A DNA stretch of 64,000 bases, from the NCBI GenBank assembly GCA_041395445.1, contig JAWLAO010000004.1, positions 1-64,000 on the forward strand, written 5' to 3'. Position 1 is the stretch's first letter. The number at the start of each line of letters is the position of its first letter. The stretch is from Gammaproteobacteria bacterium (lineage in GTDB: Bacteria; Pseudomonadota; Gammaproteobacteria; Xanthomonadales; Marinicellaceae). This document shows positions 37,084-47,195 of the stretch, piece after piece. The notes under the pieces were generated by a model. That model saw nothing but the letters and a program-made list of their open reading frames with translations, had not been told where the DNA came from and did not search any database. Position numbers and translations under genes: made by a program.

Positions 37084-39683
37084 CTAAGCCGCATTCCTTG
37101 AAGCATTAATACTGCCAAAAAAGGCTCGGATAATGATTTTTTCATAGACCGATTTGAGTTCATCGTTTCGTTCGCCTCGCTCCATCGCCTTAACCTGCAT
37201 CAGGGCATATTGCTGAATGGTGATTAACGGCAATATGATGTTTTCACGAATTTCGATGGAAGCTCTGGTGTTTGGTGCATTTTCCAGAAGCTGTGTTTGT
37301 CCTGAAATTTCCAAAACCAGACGTTTGGTGAGTTGAAATTCATCATGAATATTTTGCCAGAATTGTGAAAACTTATTATCATTTTGCAGATAGGAAGTCA
37401 GCGGAAAATAACTTTTGCAAAGCGATTGCATGGAGTTATCAATCAGCGTTCGGAAAAACAGCGATTTTTTATAGAGTTTTTTAATTTCATCGAGTTTGCC
37501 CCCATCTTCATAATGTTTGAGAGCCGTTCCCACACCATAAAAACCCGGAACATTTTGCTTCATTTGTGTCCATGCACCGACAAAAGGAATCGCCCGCAAG
37601 TCTGAAAGAGTGAGCTTTCCAGCCGATTTTCTTTTAACCGGGCGAGAGCCAACATTGGTCAAGCCGTAATATTTCAATACTGAAACATTTTCCAGATAAT
37701 CAATAAATAAGGGGTCGCTTTTGAAATTTCTGTAGGCATCATATCCCAAATCCGCCAAATGACTGATAGTCTCCATTTGCTTGCCATTCAACTGAGCCAC
37801 ATCACCTTTGAACACCGAGTTCTCCAATCCCGAACACAACAATTGTTCAAGGTTATAACGAGATGAGTTTAATGTGCCATAGTTTGATGAAATCGTTTGT
37901 CCCTGAATGGTTAATTCAATCTCATGATTGGCAATTTTATCTCCCAGCGACGAATAAAACTTATTGGTATTTCCACCACCACGAGCCGGAGGTCCGCCCC
38001 GACCGTCAAAGAAACAATATCAACTCCATGTTTTTTTGACAATTCGCTGAGCTCCAGTTTGGCTTTGAAAATACTCCAGTTGGCTCGCAAATATCCGCCA
38101 TCTTTGGTTCCATCAGAATAACCAAGCATAACAAACTGTCTTTGCATTCTCCGTTGTAAATGCTTTTGATAAACAGGATTGTTGTAAAGATTGGTAAGAA
38201 TTTCTTTGCCATTTGACAAATCATCTATGGTTTCCAATAACGGCGTGACATCCAATGCCAATTCGGCTTCGTTCCAACCACAAAGCCGTGCTAACGCATA
38301 AACTTCAATGATGTTTTTTGTAATTTGTGTGTTTTAAATGATATAACGATGACAAGCTTCGACACCGTTTTGATGTTGAATTTCCTGAATGGCATAAATT
38401 GATTGGAGTGTTTCTCTGGTCAGCTCATCTTCAAAAATATCCGGCGGGACTTTTCCTTTTAAATTTTGTAAAACTTCGATTTGTTGTTTCTCAGACAAAT
38501 TATCATAATTTTGCGGAACATCACTCTCAATTAAACCTACAAGTCTTCCTTGATGAAATGCTGAAAAGATATCATCCAAAACCTTTCCGTGGACTCTGGA
38601 ATCCTGACGAATATCCAAAGAAGTGAAATAAAAACCGAACAATTTCACTTTAACGATAAAGTCTTCCACAACCTCTACGAACAAACCATTATGTTGTTTA
38701 CGAATGATTTCCTCGATTTCTGACAAGTCCTCAATCAACTCTGTTTTGTTTCGGTATTTGTCTCCAAGAGTGTTATAGGTGGATGCTGATAATTTGTTGT
38801 AAACAGCTTCTACTAACTCACTGACACCTGAGAAAGTAATGCGCTGTCTGAGTTTTTTGGCATCACGGAAATAACAAAGCAAAATCCGGCGTTTAAGCTC
38901 CTTAGCTGTTTTTAATGTGATTTCAGAAGTCACAAAAGGATTACCATCGCGATCACCACCTGGCCAGAAACCCACCTGAATGACATCTTTGTCAAATCCC
39001 TTAACTCCTAAGCGAGCGAGTTCCTCACGGAGTCTGGAATGAACCGTTGCCACCGAGTGATAAAACACATTTTCCAAGTACCACATCAATCTTGTGGCTT
39101 CATCATAAGGTGTTGGCTTGGATTTATTTACAAATGCAGTTCGGCCTAATTGCTGCAATAAAACATTGATGTTTTCCAAATCATCTTTTCTAATGGCGTT
39201 CTCTAATTCCTTAACAATGGATAAAACCATCCCTTGATAAAATTGCGTCGGATGAGCTGTCAGAACAATTTTCGCTTTGAAGTCTTTAAGTTTTTTTATC
39301 AATCGTGAAGATTTATGTGAACCCACAGCCCGGTTAAAAACATAAGGAATCGTACCATTGCCATTAAAATCATGGATGGTTTCGTACGCTGCATCCTCTA
39401 TAGCATCAAACAAAACCACTTGTCTTTCAATGTATTGTATAAACTTAAAAAACAGCGAAATTTTCGATTTCTCATCATTAATTTCGGTGTGCTTTTCAAA
39501 AAAATCATCAATGATTTGTTGTGGGTTTTTATTTTCCAGAAAACCGGCATGACAAGATTTTGCCAGCAATGGTAATAACAGCCCCACATTGGAAATCTGA
39601 TCAAACGGCAAGGTCAAAAACAGACTGTTATAAATCTGAAATTTGGTAGCGATATTATTTTGAAATGACTTTTGTGTATCCAT
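37084..39683 (-). pseudogene. ppc: Phosphoenolpyruvate carboxylase, in-frame stop plus frameshift
   Basis: The full frame of about 866 codons covers PEPC: LTAHPTQF with the catalytic His, GFWPGGDRDGNPFVT, TSLDIRQDSRVH and FDGRGGPPARGGGNT with the catalytic Gly/Arg loop. Two lesions break it. A TAA at 38336-38334 interrupts HRYII-NTQ where related enzymes have Ser (TCA to TAA). A single T is missing near 38013 just before the FDGRGGPP loop. As written the protein ends at about 450 residues, without its C-terminal active-site half. The enzyme makes oxaloacetate from PEP and bicarbonate. The wording resembles Bacteroidetes-type PEPC, suggesting transfer (from memory). Confidence 0.88.
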
Positions 39684-39845
39684 TCTCAAAGTTTATCACT
39701 AAATACTTAAAAATACAGATTGTTTTATCGAGACTTTTGTCTTATTGGGAAATATCACTTTTACCACTTTTTTAGACGAATGTTCTAATTTACATATTAT
39801 CAAAACTATGGATAATAAAACTTTTAAATACAACTATAAAATAAT

Positions 39846-40577
39846 ATGTTTGAAGATAAAACCGGACAAAACGTCCCACAAGTTACATTCCCAGTTAGGC
39901 ATAATTTTGAATGGCAAAGCTGGAGCAGCGAAGATTTGTTTGCTAACAAAACCGTCGTTGTATTCTCGCTTCCGGGTGCCTACACTCCGACCTGTTCAGC
40001 ATCACACCTGCCGCGCTATGATCAACTGGCACCGGTGCTGAAAGAAAATGGCGTTGACGAAATCTATTGTATCAGCGTTAATGATACCTTTGTCATGAAT
40101 GCCTGGGCGAAAGATTTAAAAGTCAAGAACGTTAAAATGCTTCCTGACGGCAACGGACAGTTCACTGAAGGTATGGGTTTATTGGTTGACAAACAACAAG
40201 TGGGTTTCGGTAAACGCTCGTGGCGTTATTCGATGTTAGTTAAAAACGGCGTGATTGAAAAAATGTTTATCGAACAGGAAAAACCGGGTGATCCGTTTGA
40301 CGTATCTGATGCCGATACCATGTTAAAACATCTGAATTCCGATGCAAAACCACCGGCATCAATCACTATTTTAACTAAAGACACTTGCCCATTTTGCAAA
40401 AAAGCCAAAGAAATGCTGGATGCACATCATTTAACTTATGAAGAAATTGTTATCGGTAAGGATGCCACGCATATAACAACTCGTGCACTTTCCGGCGATG
40501 GCGTTGTACCTAAAGTGTTTATTGATGGTCAATTGATTGGTGGAAGCACCGATTTGGAAGAGTATTTGAAGTCATAA
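39846..40577 (+). CDS. Peroxiredoxin-glutaredoxin fusion protein
   Basis: The product has 243 residues. Residues 1-165 form a Prx5-type peroxiredoxin with PGAYTPTCSASHLP and peroxidatic C50. Residues 172-243 form a glutaredoxin with CPFC at 181-184 and the glutathione-site GVVPKVFIDGQLIGG. Fusions of this kind reduce peroxides using glutathione, the glutaredoxin part recycling the peroxiredoxin. Divergent from ppc and convergent with pnp, with a shared terminator. Confidence 0.95.
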   Translation: MFEDKTGQNVPQVTFPVRHNFEWQSWSSEDLFANKTVVVFSLPGAYTPTCSASHLPRYDQLAPVLKENGVDEIYCISVNDTFVMNAWAKDLKVKNVKMLPDGNGQFTEGMGLLVDKQQVGFGKRSWRYSMLVKNGVIEKMFIEQEKPGDPFDVSDADTMLKHLNSDAKPPASITILTKDTCPFCKKAKEMLDAHHLTYEEIVIGKDATHITTRALSGDGVVPKVFIDGQLIGGSTDLEEYLKS

Positions 40578-40598
40578 AATCCTTTTCAAAATACAAAC

Positions 40599-40630
40599 AA
40601 AAAAGCCAAACATTAAAGTTTGGCTTTTTT
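40599..40630. terminator. Bidirectional terminator between prx-grx and pnp
   Basis: AAAAAAGCCAAAC-ATTAAA-GTTTGGCTTTTTT, perfect stem with T-runs both ways. Confidence 0.92.
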
Positions 40631-40651
40631 CGTTAAACTGACTTTAAAAAG

Positions 40652-42766
40652 TTAGTCCTTTTTATCTTCTTTTTTTTCCGGCTTATCAAGCAGAGCTTTA
40701 ATAGAAAGCCTTACACGGTTTTGTTTGTCGATTTCCAGAACTTTCACTTTTACGGTATCGCCTTCTTTCAGAACATCTGAAACATTTGCAACACGACTAT
40801 GTGAAATTTCTGAAATGTGAACCATTCCGTCTTTACCCGGAAGAACATTGACGAATGCTCCAAAGTCCATGATTTTAACAACTTTGCCTTCATAAACCGC
40901 ACCGACTTCAACATCAGCAGTAATCATTTCAATGCGTCTCACCGCTTCACGAGCATCTTCACCATTAACCGCAGCAATTGTCACCACGCCATCATCAGTG
41001 ATTTCAATTGTTGTATTGGTTTCTTCGGTCAATGCGCGGATGGTTGCACCACCTTTACCAATCACTTCACGGATTTTATCCGGGTGAACAGTCAAAGTCA
41101 GAAGTTTTGGAGCATAATCAGACATTTCTTCACGACCGGCACCCAGAACTTTATTCATTTCGCCAAGGATATATTCGCGTCCGCCTTTCGCTTGTGATAA
41201 GGCTTTTTGCATGATTTCTTCAGTGATTCCTTCAATCTTGATGTCCATTTGCAGAGCTGTGATACCTTCGGAAGTTCCTGCTACTTTAAAATCCATATCG
41301 CCAAGATGATCTTCATCACCTAAAATATCGGAAAGAACCGCAAATCCGTCACCTTCTTTAATCAATCCCATCGCAATTCCGGCGACCGGAGCTTTTAAAG
41401 GAACTCCGGCGTCCATCATTGAAAGTGATGAACCGCAAACTGAAGCCATTGAGCTTGAACCGTTCGATTCTGTGATTTCTGAAACCACACGAATCACATA
41501 AGGAAATTCTTCTTCATTCGGCATTACTGCCATCAAACCGCGTTTTGCCAGTTTGCCATGTCCGATTTCACGACGTTTCGGTCCACCTGCAAATCCGGTT
41601 TCACCCACACAATATGGAGGGAAGTTGTAATGCAACATGAAACGATCTTTTTCTTCGCCGTCCAGTGCATCAATTAACTGAGCATCTCTACCTGTTCCCA
41701 AAGTGGTTACTACAACCGCTTGAGTTTCACCACGGGTGAACAAAGCGGAACCATGAGTTCTCGGCAGAATTCCTGTTTTCACCGTGATTTGACGAACATC
41801 TGACAATCCACGACCGTCAATTCTTGGTTGGCCGGTGAGAATTTTCTTACGAACATGAGCTTTTTCAATCAAGGCAATGATTTCATTCACTTCTTCAGCG
41901 CTAGGAGAATCTTCGGCATCGGAAACTAATTTCTCCAAGGCTTCGTTTCTCATTGCAGATAATTTTTCGTATCTGCTGGCTTTGTCACTGGTGTTGTAAG
42001 CTTCAATCAATTGATTGGCAATCACTTCTTTTACGCTGTTAACAACATCTTGTTTCATCTCAGGAGCTTGCCACTCCCATTGCTGAACACCGGTTTCTTC
42101 AACCATTTCATTGATTGCGTTGATAACGACTTGTTGTTGTTGATGTCCAAAACTAACTGCGCCCAGCATCACCTCTTCCGATAACAAAGCGGCTTCCGAC
42201 TCAACCATAAGAACCGCAGATTCTGTACCTGCTACAACCAATTCCAGTTGAGAGCCTTTGAGCTCTTCCTTTGATGGGTTGAGAATGTATTCACCATCTT
42301 TATAACCGACTTTTGCGGCTCCGATAGGACCCTGGAAAGGTGCTCCTGTTAAACTGATTGCAGCTGATGCGCCAATCAACGCCGGAATATCTGCATCCAC
42401 TTCTTTACAATATGAAATCACAGTTGCTGTTACCTGAATTTCATTATTGAATCCTTTTGGAAATAAAGGTCTGATTGGACGATCAATCAAACGACTCACC
42501 AAAGTTTCTTTTTCAGTTGGTCTGCCTTCGCGCTTAAAAAAACCGCCGGGAATTTTACCGGCGGCATAGAATTTTTCTTGATAATTAACTGTTAACGGAA
42601 AGAAGTTTTGTCCCGGAACCGCTTCCTTTTTTGCTACCGCCGCAACCATCACAACGGTATCTCCCATTCTTGCTATTACTGTCGCACTTGCCTGTCTTGC
42701 GATCTCACCTGTTTCTAACTCTACAGTATGTTTGCCATACTGAAATTTTTTTGTATATTTAGCCAC
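40652..42766 (-). CDS. pnp: Polyribonucleotide nucleotidyltransferase
   Basis: The product has about 704 residues from the GTG at 42766, which has AGGTGA eight bases upstream; a GTG four codons earlier is inside that site. Two RNase PH domains (first from KFQYGKHTVELETGEIARQA, second containing GILPRTHGSALFTRGETQ), a KH domain (IREVIGKGGATIRALTEET) and an S1 domain (VGAVYEGKVVKIMDFGAFVN) are in order. It degrades mRNA by phosphorolysis and is part of the degradosome. It follows rpsO with a hairpin between. Confidence 0.98.
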   Translation of the reverse strand: MAKYTKKFQYGKHTVELETGEIARQASATVIARMGDTVVMVAAVAKKEAVPGQNFFPLTVNYQEKFYAAGKIPGGFFKREGRPTEKETLVSRLIDRPIRPLFPKGFNNEIQVTATVISYCKEVDADIPALIGASAAISLTGAPFQGPIGAAKVGYKDGEYILNPSKEELKGSQLELVVAGTESAVLMVESEAALLSEEVMLGAVSFGHQQQQVVINAINEMVEETGVQQWEWQAPEMKQDVVNSVKEVIANQLIEAYNTSDKASRYEKLSAMRNEALEKLVSDAEDSPSAEEVNEIIALIEKAHVRKKILTGQPRIDGRGLSDVRQITVKTGILPRTHGSALFTRGETQAVVVTTLGTGRDAQLIDALDGEEKDRFMLHYNFPPYCVGETGFAGGPKRREIGHGKLAKRGLMAVMPNEEEFPYVIRVVSEITESNGSSSMASVCGSSLSMMDAGVPLKAPVAGIAMGLIKEGDGFAVLSDILGDEDHLGDMDFKVAGTSEGITALQMDIKIEGITEEIMQKALSQAKGGREYILGEMNKVLGAGREEMSDYAPKLLTLTVHPDKIREVIGKGGATIRALTEETNTTIEITDDGVVTIAAVNGEDAREAVRRIEMITADVEVGAVYEGKVVKIMDFGAFVNVLPGKDGMVHISEISHSRVANVSDVLKEGDTVKVKVLEIDKQNRVRLSIKALLDKPEKKEDKKD

Positions 42767-42804
42767 TGCTATTTTCACCTATAATTTTTTCTTTCCGACA
42801 TATA

Positions 42805-42832
42805 AAAAAGGTACTTTTTACAGTACCTTTTT
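42805..42832 (-). terminator. rpsO-pnp intergenic hairpin
   Basis: AAAAAGGTACT pairs perfectly with AGTACCTTTTT around a 6-base loop. It lies where E. coli has the rpsO terminator and nearby RNase III site; partial read-through would feed pnp. Confidence 0.85.
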
Positions 42833-42838
42833 GATTTC

Positions 42839-43105
42839 TTACCTACGCAAGCCCAAACGCTTGATGAGTTCCTGATAACGATTTTCGTCTTTTGCTTTCA
42901 GATATTTCTGTAGCTTACGACGTTGATTAACCAACTTAATCAGACCTCTTCTGGAGTGAAGATCTTTTTTGTGAGTTTTAAAATGCTCAGTTAAGTATTC
43001 GATACGAGCTGTCAACAATGCAATTTGCACATCTGCTGATCCGGTGTCGTTTTCGCTGGTTTTGTAATCGTTGATAATTTGTTGAGTTTGTTCATTTGTC
43101 AACAT
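42839..43105 (-). CDS. rpsO: Ribosomal protein S15
   Basis: The 88-residue protein has the 16S rRNA binding blocks GSADVQIALLTARIEYLTEH and HSRRGLIKLVNQRRKLQKYL, normal length for S15. GGAG-type ribosome site precedes the ATG. Not preceded by truB as in E. coli; cdd is divergent upstream. Confidence 0.98.
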   Translation of the reverse strand: MLTNEQTQQIINDYKTSENDTGSADVQIALLTARIEYLTEHFKTHKKDLHSRRGLIKLVNQRRKLQKYLKAKDENRYQELIKRLGLRR

Positions 43106-43333
43106 GACATTTCTCCTGAATATGGGATAGCATTTATAAAAGAATGAGCCAATCCCTCGTTAATAGTACCGATTGGACGTTGAACAATCGTTCCAACCAG
43201 ATTAATTCGCCTTGATAGCGAGGGTGCGTATTTTATGTTATAACCCCTAGCAATGCCAATGAAAACTCCCAAATTTATTGAAAAGCTCCCAATTATCCGA
43301 TATTGTTTGCAATCGTTTTAAGGAATCGAATTT

Positions 43334-43744
43334 ATGTCAGCAACCAGCTCGTTGGAACAAAAATTATTGAAATCTGCTCAATCAGCCATGCAAAAGGCTT
43401 ATGCTCCTTATTCCAACTTTTCTGTCGGAGCTGCAATTATTGATGAAAACAACCAAATTCACAGTGGCTGTAATGTCGAAAATTCGGCTTATCCTTTAGG
43501 CGTATGTGCCGAAGCGTCTGCCATCTCAAGCATGGTACTTTCAGGTGGCAAAAAAATTAAAAAAATACTGTTGGTTAGTTCAGGGCATTTGCTGACAACA
43601 CCTTGCGGCGGATGCCGGCAGAAAATCAATGAGTTTGCCGATGATGATACTGAAATATTGGTTTATCACGACCAGCAAATCAAATCCTTCACAATTTCGG
43701 ATTTATTGCCTTTTTCCTTCGGAAAACAAAACTTACAAGAATGA
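43334..43744 (+). CDS. cdd: Cytidine deaminase
   Basis: The product has 136 residues, the tetrameric type. NFSVGAAIIDENNQIHSGCN, CAEASAI (catalytic Glu and zinc Cys) and PCGGCRQ (two zinc Cys) are intact. It converts cytidine to uridine in pyrimidine salvage. AAGGA precedes the ATG. Overlaps the SURF1 gene by four bases. With upp at 47 kb the window holds two pyrimidine salvage genes. Confidence 0.96.
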   Translation: MSATSSLEQKLLKSAQSAMQKAYAPYSNFSVGAAIIDENNQIHSGCNVENSAYPLGVCAEASAISSMVLSGGKKIKKILLVSSGHLLTTPCGGCRQKINEFADDDTEILVYHDQQIKSFTISDLLPFSFGKQNLQE

Positions 43745-44445
43745 AAAAAATTCCGTTAATTCCTTTAATCATTGCAACAGCAATGGTTATTTTGATGATC
43801 AATCTGGGCTTCTGGCAGTTGCGACGAGCTGCCGAAAAACAGGAACTCTTAACATTGCTCGCCGATGAAAATATCACTAGAGTTCATGTCAGTTCGCAGC
43901 TTGAAGAACTTCCGCGATATGCAAATGTTGAAATTCACGGAGAATTTTTACCGTCACCTCAATTGACTCTGGAAAATCAAATCCATAACAAGGAAGTCGG
44001 AGTTCATGTTTTTACTCCTTTCAAAATTTCAGGAATTGAAACCATTATCATGGTGAATCGTGGCTGGATTAGCAACAACAAATTCAACAACAACCTCACC
44101 AAAATCCAATCCGAGCCGAAACTCATCAAAGGCAAACTCAATTCATCACCGCAAGTTGGCTTGCGTCTGGGTGAAATCAACCTGAAAGACCTCGATATCC
44201 AAAAAGTAACTTATTACGAAGAGGATAAAATCAACAATCTCCTACAGAAAAAACTATGCTCCGAATCTCCTTGTGAAATCAGCAAGAATATTTTATTACT
44301 TGATGAAAGCGTGTCCGACGGGTTTAAACGTGTATGGCATCCCGTCATTATGCCTCCGGCAAAACACAAAGCCTATGCCTTGCAATGGTTCGGCATGAGT
44401 TTTGTCCTGATCATTGTTTTTATTTTCTGGGTTCGAAAGCTATAG
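43741..44445 (+). CDS. SURF1 family cytochrome oxidase assembly protein
   Basis: The 234-residue protein has an N-terminal helix ending NLGFWQLRRAAEKQ, the conserved SURF1 signature, then VEIHGEFLPSPQLTLENQ, VHVFTPFKI and IMVNRGWIS, and a C-terminal helix with HKAYALQWFGMSF. SURF1 helps insert heme into aa3-type oxidase. It is usually inside a cox operon; here it is coupled to cdd with no cox genes nearby. Confidence 0.93.
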   Translation: MKKIPLIPLIIATAMVILMINLGFWQLRRAAEKQELLTLLADENITRVHVSSQLEELPRYANVEIHGEFLPSPQLTLENQIHNKEVGVHVFTPFKISGIETIIMVNRGWISNNKFNNNLTKIQSEPKLIKGKLNSSPQVGLRLGEINLKDLDIQKVTYYEEDKINNLLQKKLCSESPCEISKNILLLDESVSDGFKRVWHPVIMPPAKHKAYALQWFGMSFVLIIVFIFWVRKL

Positions 44446-44847
44446 ATTACTCGACAAATTCTTTAACAATTTATTTAAAATTCCTTATAACCTGTTGATT
44501 TTTACACACCTTATTCGTGTCAAGATATTTTTTAACTATTTTTCTTGCAATTTTCCACAACTTAGCTAAACAATTATCATAACCTTTTGTTTTTATTAAA
44601 TAAATTTATACTGGTTAATTTTTAACCAGTTTGATAAACATCCTGTATTTATCAGCTTTCCATCGACCTATTTTGAAGTTATCCACAAAGTTATCCACAG
44701 GCATTGTGAACAAACATTGTTAGTGTTTCTAAAACAACAACTTATAAGGTGTTTGAAGAATTTAGGTAAGGAATTTGACATAAATTACAAAATTGTAATT
44801 TTTAAAAAAAACCTTGTTTTCCTTTCGCAAAAAACTAACATATATCC
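44446..44847. other. Gene-free AT-rich region with DnaA boxes upstream of priA
   Basis: No coding frame of merit in 402 bases. It contains two perfect DnaA boxes, a one-mismatch box TTTTCCACA at 44551-44559 and a weaker TTTTACACA at 44500-44508, a very AT-rich block around 44585-44612, and a hairpin ACTGGTTAA/TTAACCAGT at 44610-44630. It must also carry the priA promoter. Could be an origin, a DnaA-titration site or a DnaA-controlled promoter. Confidence 0.55.
44679..44699 (+). promoter_or_regulatory. Tandem perfect DnaA boxes
   Basis: TTATCCACA at 44679-44687 and again at 44691-44699, same orientation, three bases apart (12-bp period). Confidence 0.85.
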
Positions 44848-47040
44848 ATGCCTGTTTCTGATCAAAAAATCATCCGTGTTGCTTTACCGATTCCTTTTGC
44901 TGACACTCTGAGTTATTTAGTTCCTGACCATCTTTGTGGCAAACCAATTGAGGTTGGAATGCGGGTGGTCGTGCCGTTCAGAAACAAACAATTGGTTGCA
45001 GTTATTGTCAGTCTTTCACCCGGAGATTATACAAAAAATTTAAAACACATTATTGAAATACTGGATAAAGATATTTTTCTTCCCCAGAAAAATATTGAGT
45101 ACATGAAGAAAGTTCATCAGTATTATCTGCAACCTTTTGGAGAAGTGATTTTCAGCGGCATTCCCAAGTGGTTTAAGAATAAAAACAACCCTAAACTTCC
45201 CAAAGAAATCTGGTGGCAAGTGAAAGAAAATATTTCTGATAAGGAAATCGAAACATTACTGAAGTCCGAAAAGCAAAAAAATATCTTCTATTACTTGCGT
45301 GATAATGGTCCGTTACAAAGTCGTTCCATGACCCATGTTGATTCCAGCCCGTCTTCTCAATGCCAATCGCTACTCAAAAAAGGCTTATTAGTGCAATCGG
45401 AACTGTGCTTTGTCGATGCCCATCCGCCTGCTGACCCGGATTTCATATTAACATCAGACCAGCAAAAAGCATTTGATTCAATAAACAAGAGTTCAGGATT
45501 TCAAACTTTCTTGCTGGATGGAATCACCGGTTCCGGTAAAACCGAAGTTTATATTCGATTGGTTAAACAGTTCGTCAATAACAAGCAACAAGCCTTGGTT
45601 TTAGTCCCTGAAATCGGACTGACACCTCAGCTTTTTCATGAGTTTGCCAAACGTATTCATGGCTGTGTGGCTGTTTTGCACTCCGGTTTAACCGATGCCG
45701 CTCGTGCCAGAGCGTGGCAAAAAGCCAAATCCGGTGAAATTGATGTGATTGTTGCCACCCGTTCGGGAATCTTTACACCGTTTGCAAATCTTGCCATTAT
45801 CATCGTCGATGAAGAGCACGATTTGAGTTTTAAACAGCAAGACGGTTTTCGTTATTCTGCTCGTGACTTAGCGGTGATGCGAGCACAATTTGAAAACTTA
45901 CCGGTTATTTTAGGCTCTGCTACTCCATCGTTGGAAACCTTTAACAATGCACAAAATGGCAAATATCACTGGTTGAAATTGCGTGAGCGAACCAACAAAC
46001 AAAACCTGCCGGCTATAAAAATTCTTGATGTCAGAAAACATAAGATGCTCAAGGGTCTTTCGAAAGCCGTTTTAGGTCAAATTGACCAAGAATTGCAACA
46101 AGGCAATCAGGCATTGGTTTTTCTCAATCGCCGTGGCTGGTCACCCAAAATCACCTGTCAGGACTGTGGTTGGGTGGCAGAATGTGATCATTGCGACACA
46201 TATCTGACTTATCACAAATACATGGATCGACTGCGTTGTCATCATTGTGAAAGAATTTACGGTATTCCTGAGTTTTGTCCACAATGTGGTTCACAAAAAA
46301 TCGAAACCATGGGAGTCGGAACTGAAAAACTACACAAAGGATTAGCTGAAAACTTACCAAATGCCGAAATCATCCGTGTTGACCGAGATACTGTTAAAAC
46401 ATCCAATCAATGGCAAAAAACTGTTGATGAAATCAAAACCGGCAAACCTTGTGTTTTGGTAGGCACGCAGATGCTCTCCAAGGGTCATGATTTTCCGAAT
46501 CTGACCTTGGTTGTCATTGTTAATGTTGACAATAGCTTTTATTCGCTGGATTTTCGCGCTACCGAACATCTTTCTCAACTGATGATTCAGGTCTCCGGAC
46601 GTGCCGGAAGAAAACACAAGAAAGGTCAAGTGATTATTCAGACTCAATGTCCGCAAAATGAATTTTTTGAGTTGCTTCTTGGCAAAAATTATCAAGAATA
46701 CGCCACTCATGAACTCAAACTTCGTCAACAAGTCGGTTTTCCACCGGCGAGTTTTATGTCCATCATTAGAGCCCGTTGTAAAGATGAAAAAAAGCTAGAG
46801 TTTTTTTTGGAAACGGTAAACAACAACACCCCTCAAGACCCCAATGTCAGCGTGTTAGGACCAATTCCCGCGCCAATTTACAAAAAAATGGGGCAATATC
46901 AAATGCAACTGATATTTAACGCCAATAACCGCAAATCGCTGCATCAATCATTAAAAAATGCATTGATAATGATTCGCAAAGATAAAATTGACAATGGAAT
47001 TATCTGGAATCTGGATATTGACCCGGTGAATTTGAGCTAA
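44848..47040 (+). CDS. priA: Primosomal helicase PriA
   Basis: The product has 730 residues. An N-terminal fork-binding domain (VALPIPFADTLSYLVPDHL) is followed by Walker A GITGSGKT at 225-232, the helicase box VDEEHD, GSATPSLET, and an eight-cysteine zinc region starting CQDCGWVAECDHC and ending FCPQCGS. HLSQLMIQVSGRAGRK is the motif VI. It restarts stalled replication forks. Confidence 0.97.
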   Translation: MPVSDQKIIRVALPIPFADTLSYLVPDHLCGKPIEVGMRVVVPFRNKQLVAVIVSLSPGDYTKNLKHIIEILDKDIFLPQKNIEYMKKVHQYYLQPFGEVIFSGIPKWFKNKNNPKLPKEIWWQVKENISDKEIETLLKSEKQKNIFYYLRDNGPLQSRSMTHVDSSPSSQCQSLLKKGLLVQSELCFVDAHPPADPDFILTSDQQKAFDSINKSSGFQTFLLDGITGSGKTEVYIRLVKQFVNNKQQALVLVPEIGLTPQLFHEFAKRIHGCVAVLHSGLTDAARARAWQKAKSGEIDVIVATRSGIFTPFANLAIIIVDEEHDLSFKQQDGFRYSARDLAVMRAQFENLPVILGSATPSLETFNNAQNGKYHWLKLRERTNKQNLPAIKILDVRKHKMLKGLSKAVLGQIDQELQQGNQALVFLNRRGWSPKITCQDCGWVAECDHCDTYLTYHKYMDRLRCHHCERIYGIPEFCPQCGSQKIETMGVGTEKLHKGLAENLPNAEIIRVDRDTVKTSNQWQKTVDEIKTGKPCVLVGTQMLSKGHDFPNLTLVVIVNVDNSFYSLDFRATEHLSQLMIQVSGRAGRKHKKGQVIIQTQCPQNEFFELLLGKNYQEYATHELKLRQQVGFPPASFMSIIRARCKDEKKLEFFLETVNNNTPQDPNVSVLGPIPAPIYKKMGQYQMQLIFNANNRKSLHQSLKNALIMIRKDKIDNGIIWNLDIDPVNLS

Positions 47041-47195
47041 TTTTGCATTCAAAAACACAAATAACAGGTTTACCATGAAGGAATTTAAGAGCATGAAGTG
47101 GGTTGAAATTAATCAAAGGATAAAGCAGTTATATTTTAACCCTTACGTTCTCTGCGTTCCTTAAAAAAACCTTCATAAATCTATTTGTCCGAAAA

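Noticed and set aside
47074..47163. 29-codon frame between priA and upp
   Set aside because: Too short, no ribosome site worth the name, and no protein-like pattern.
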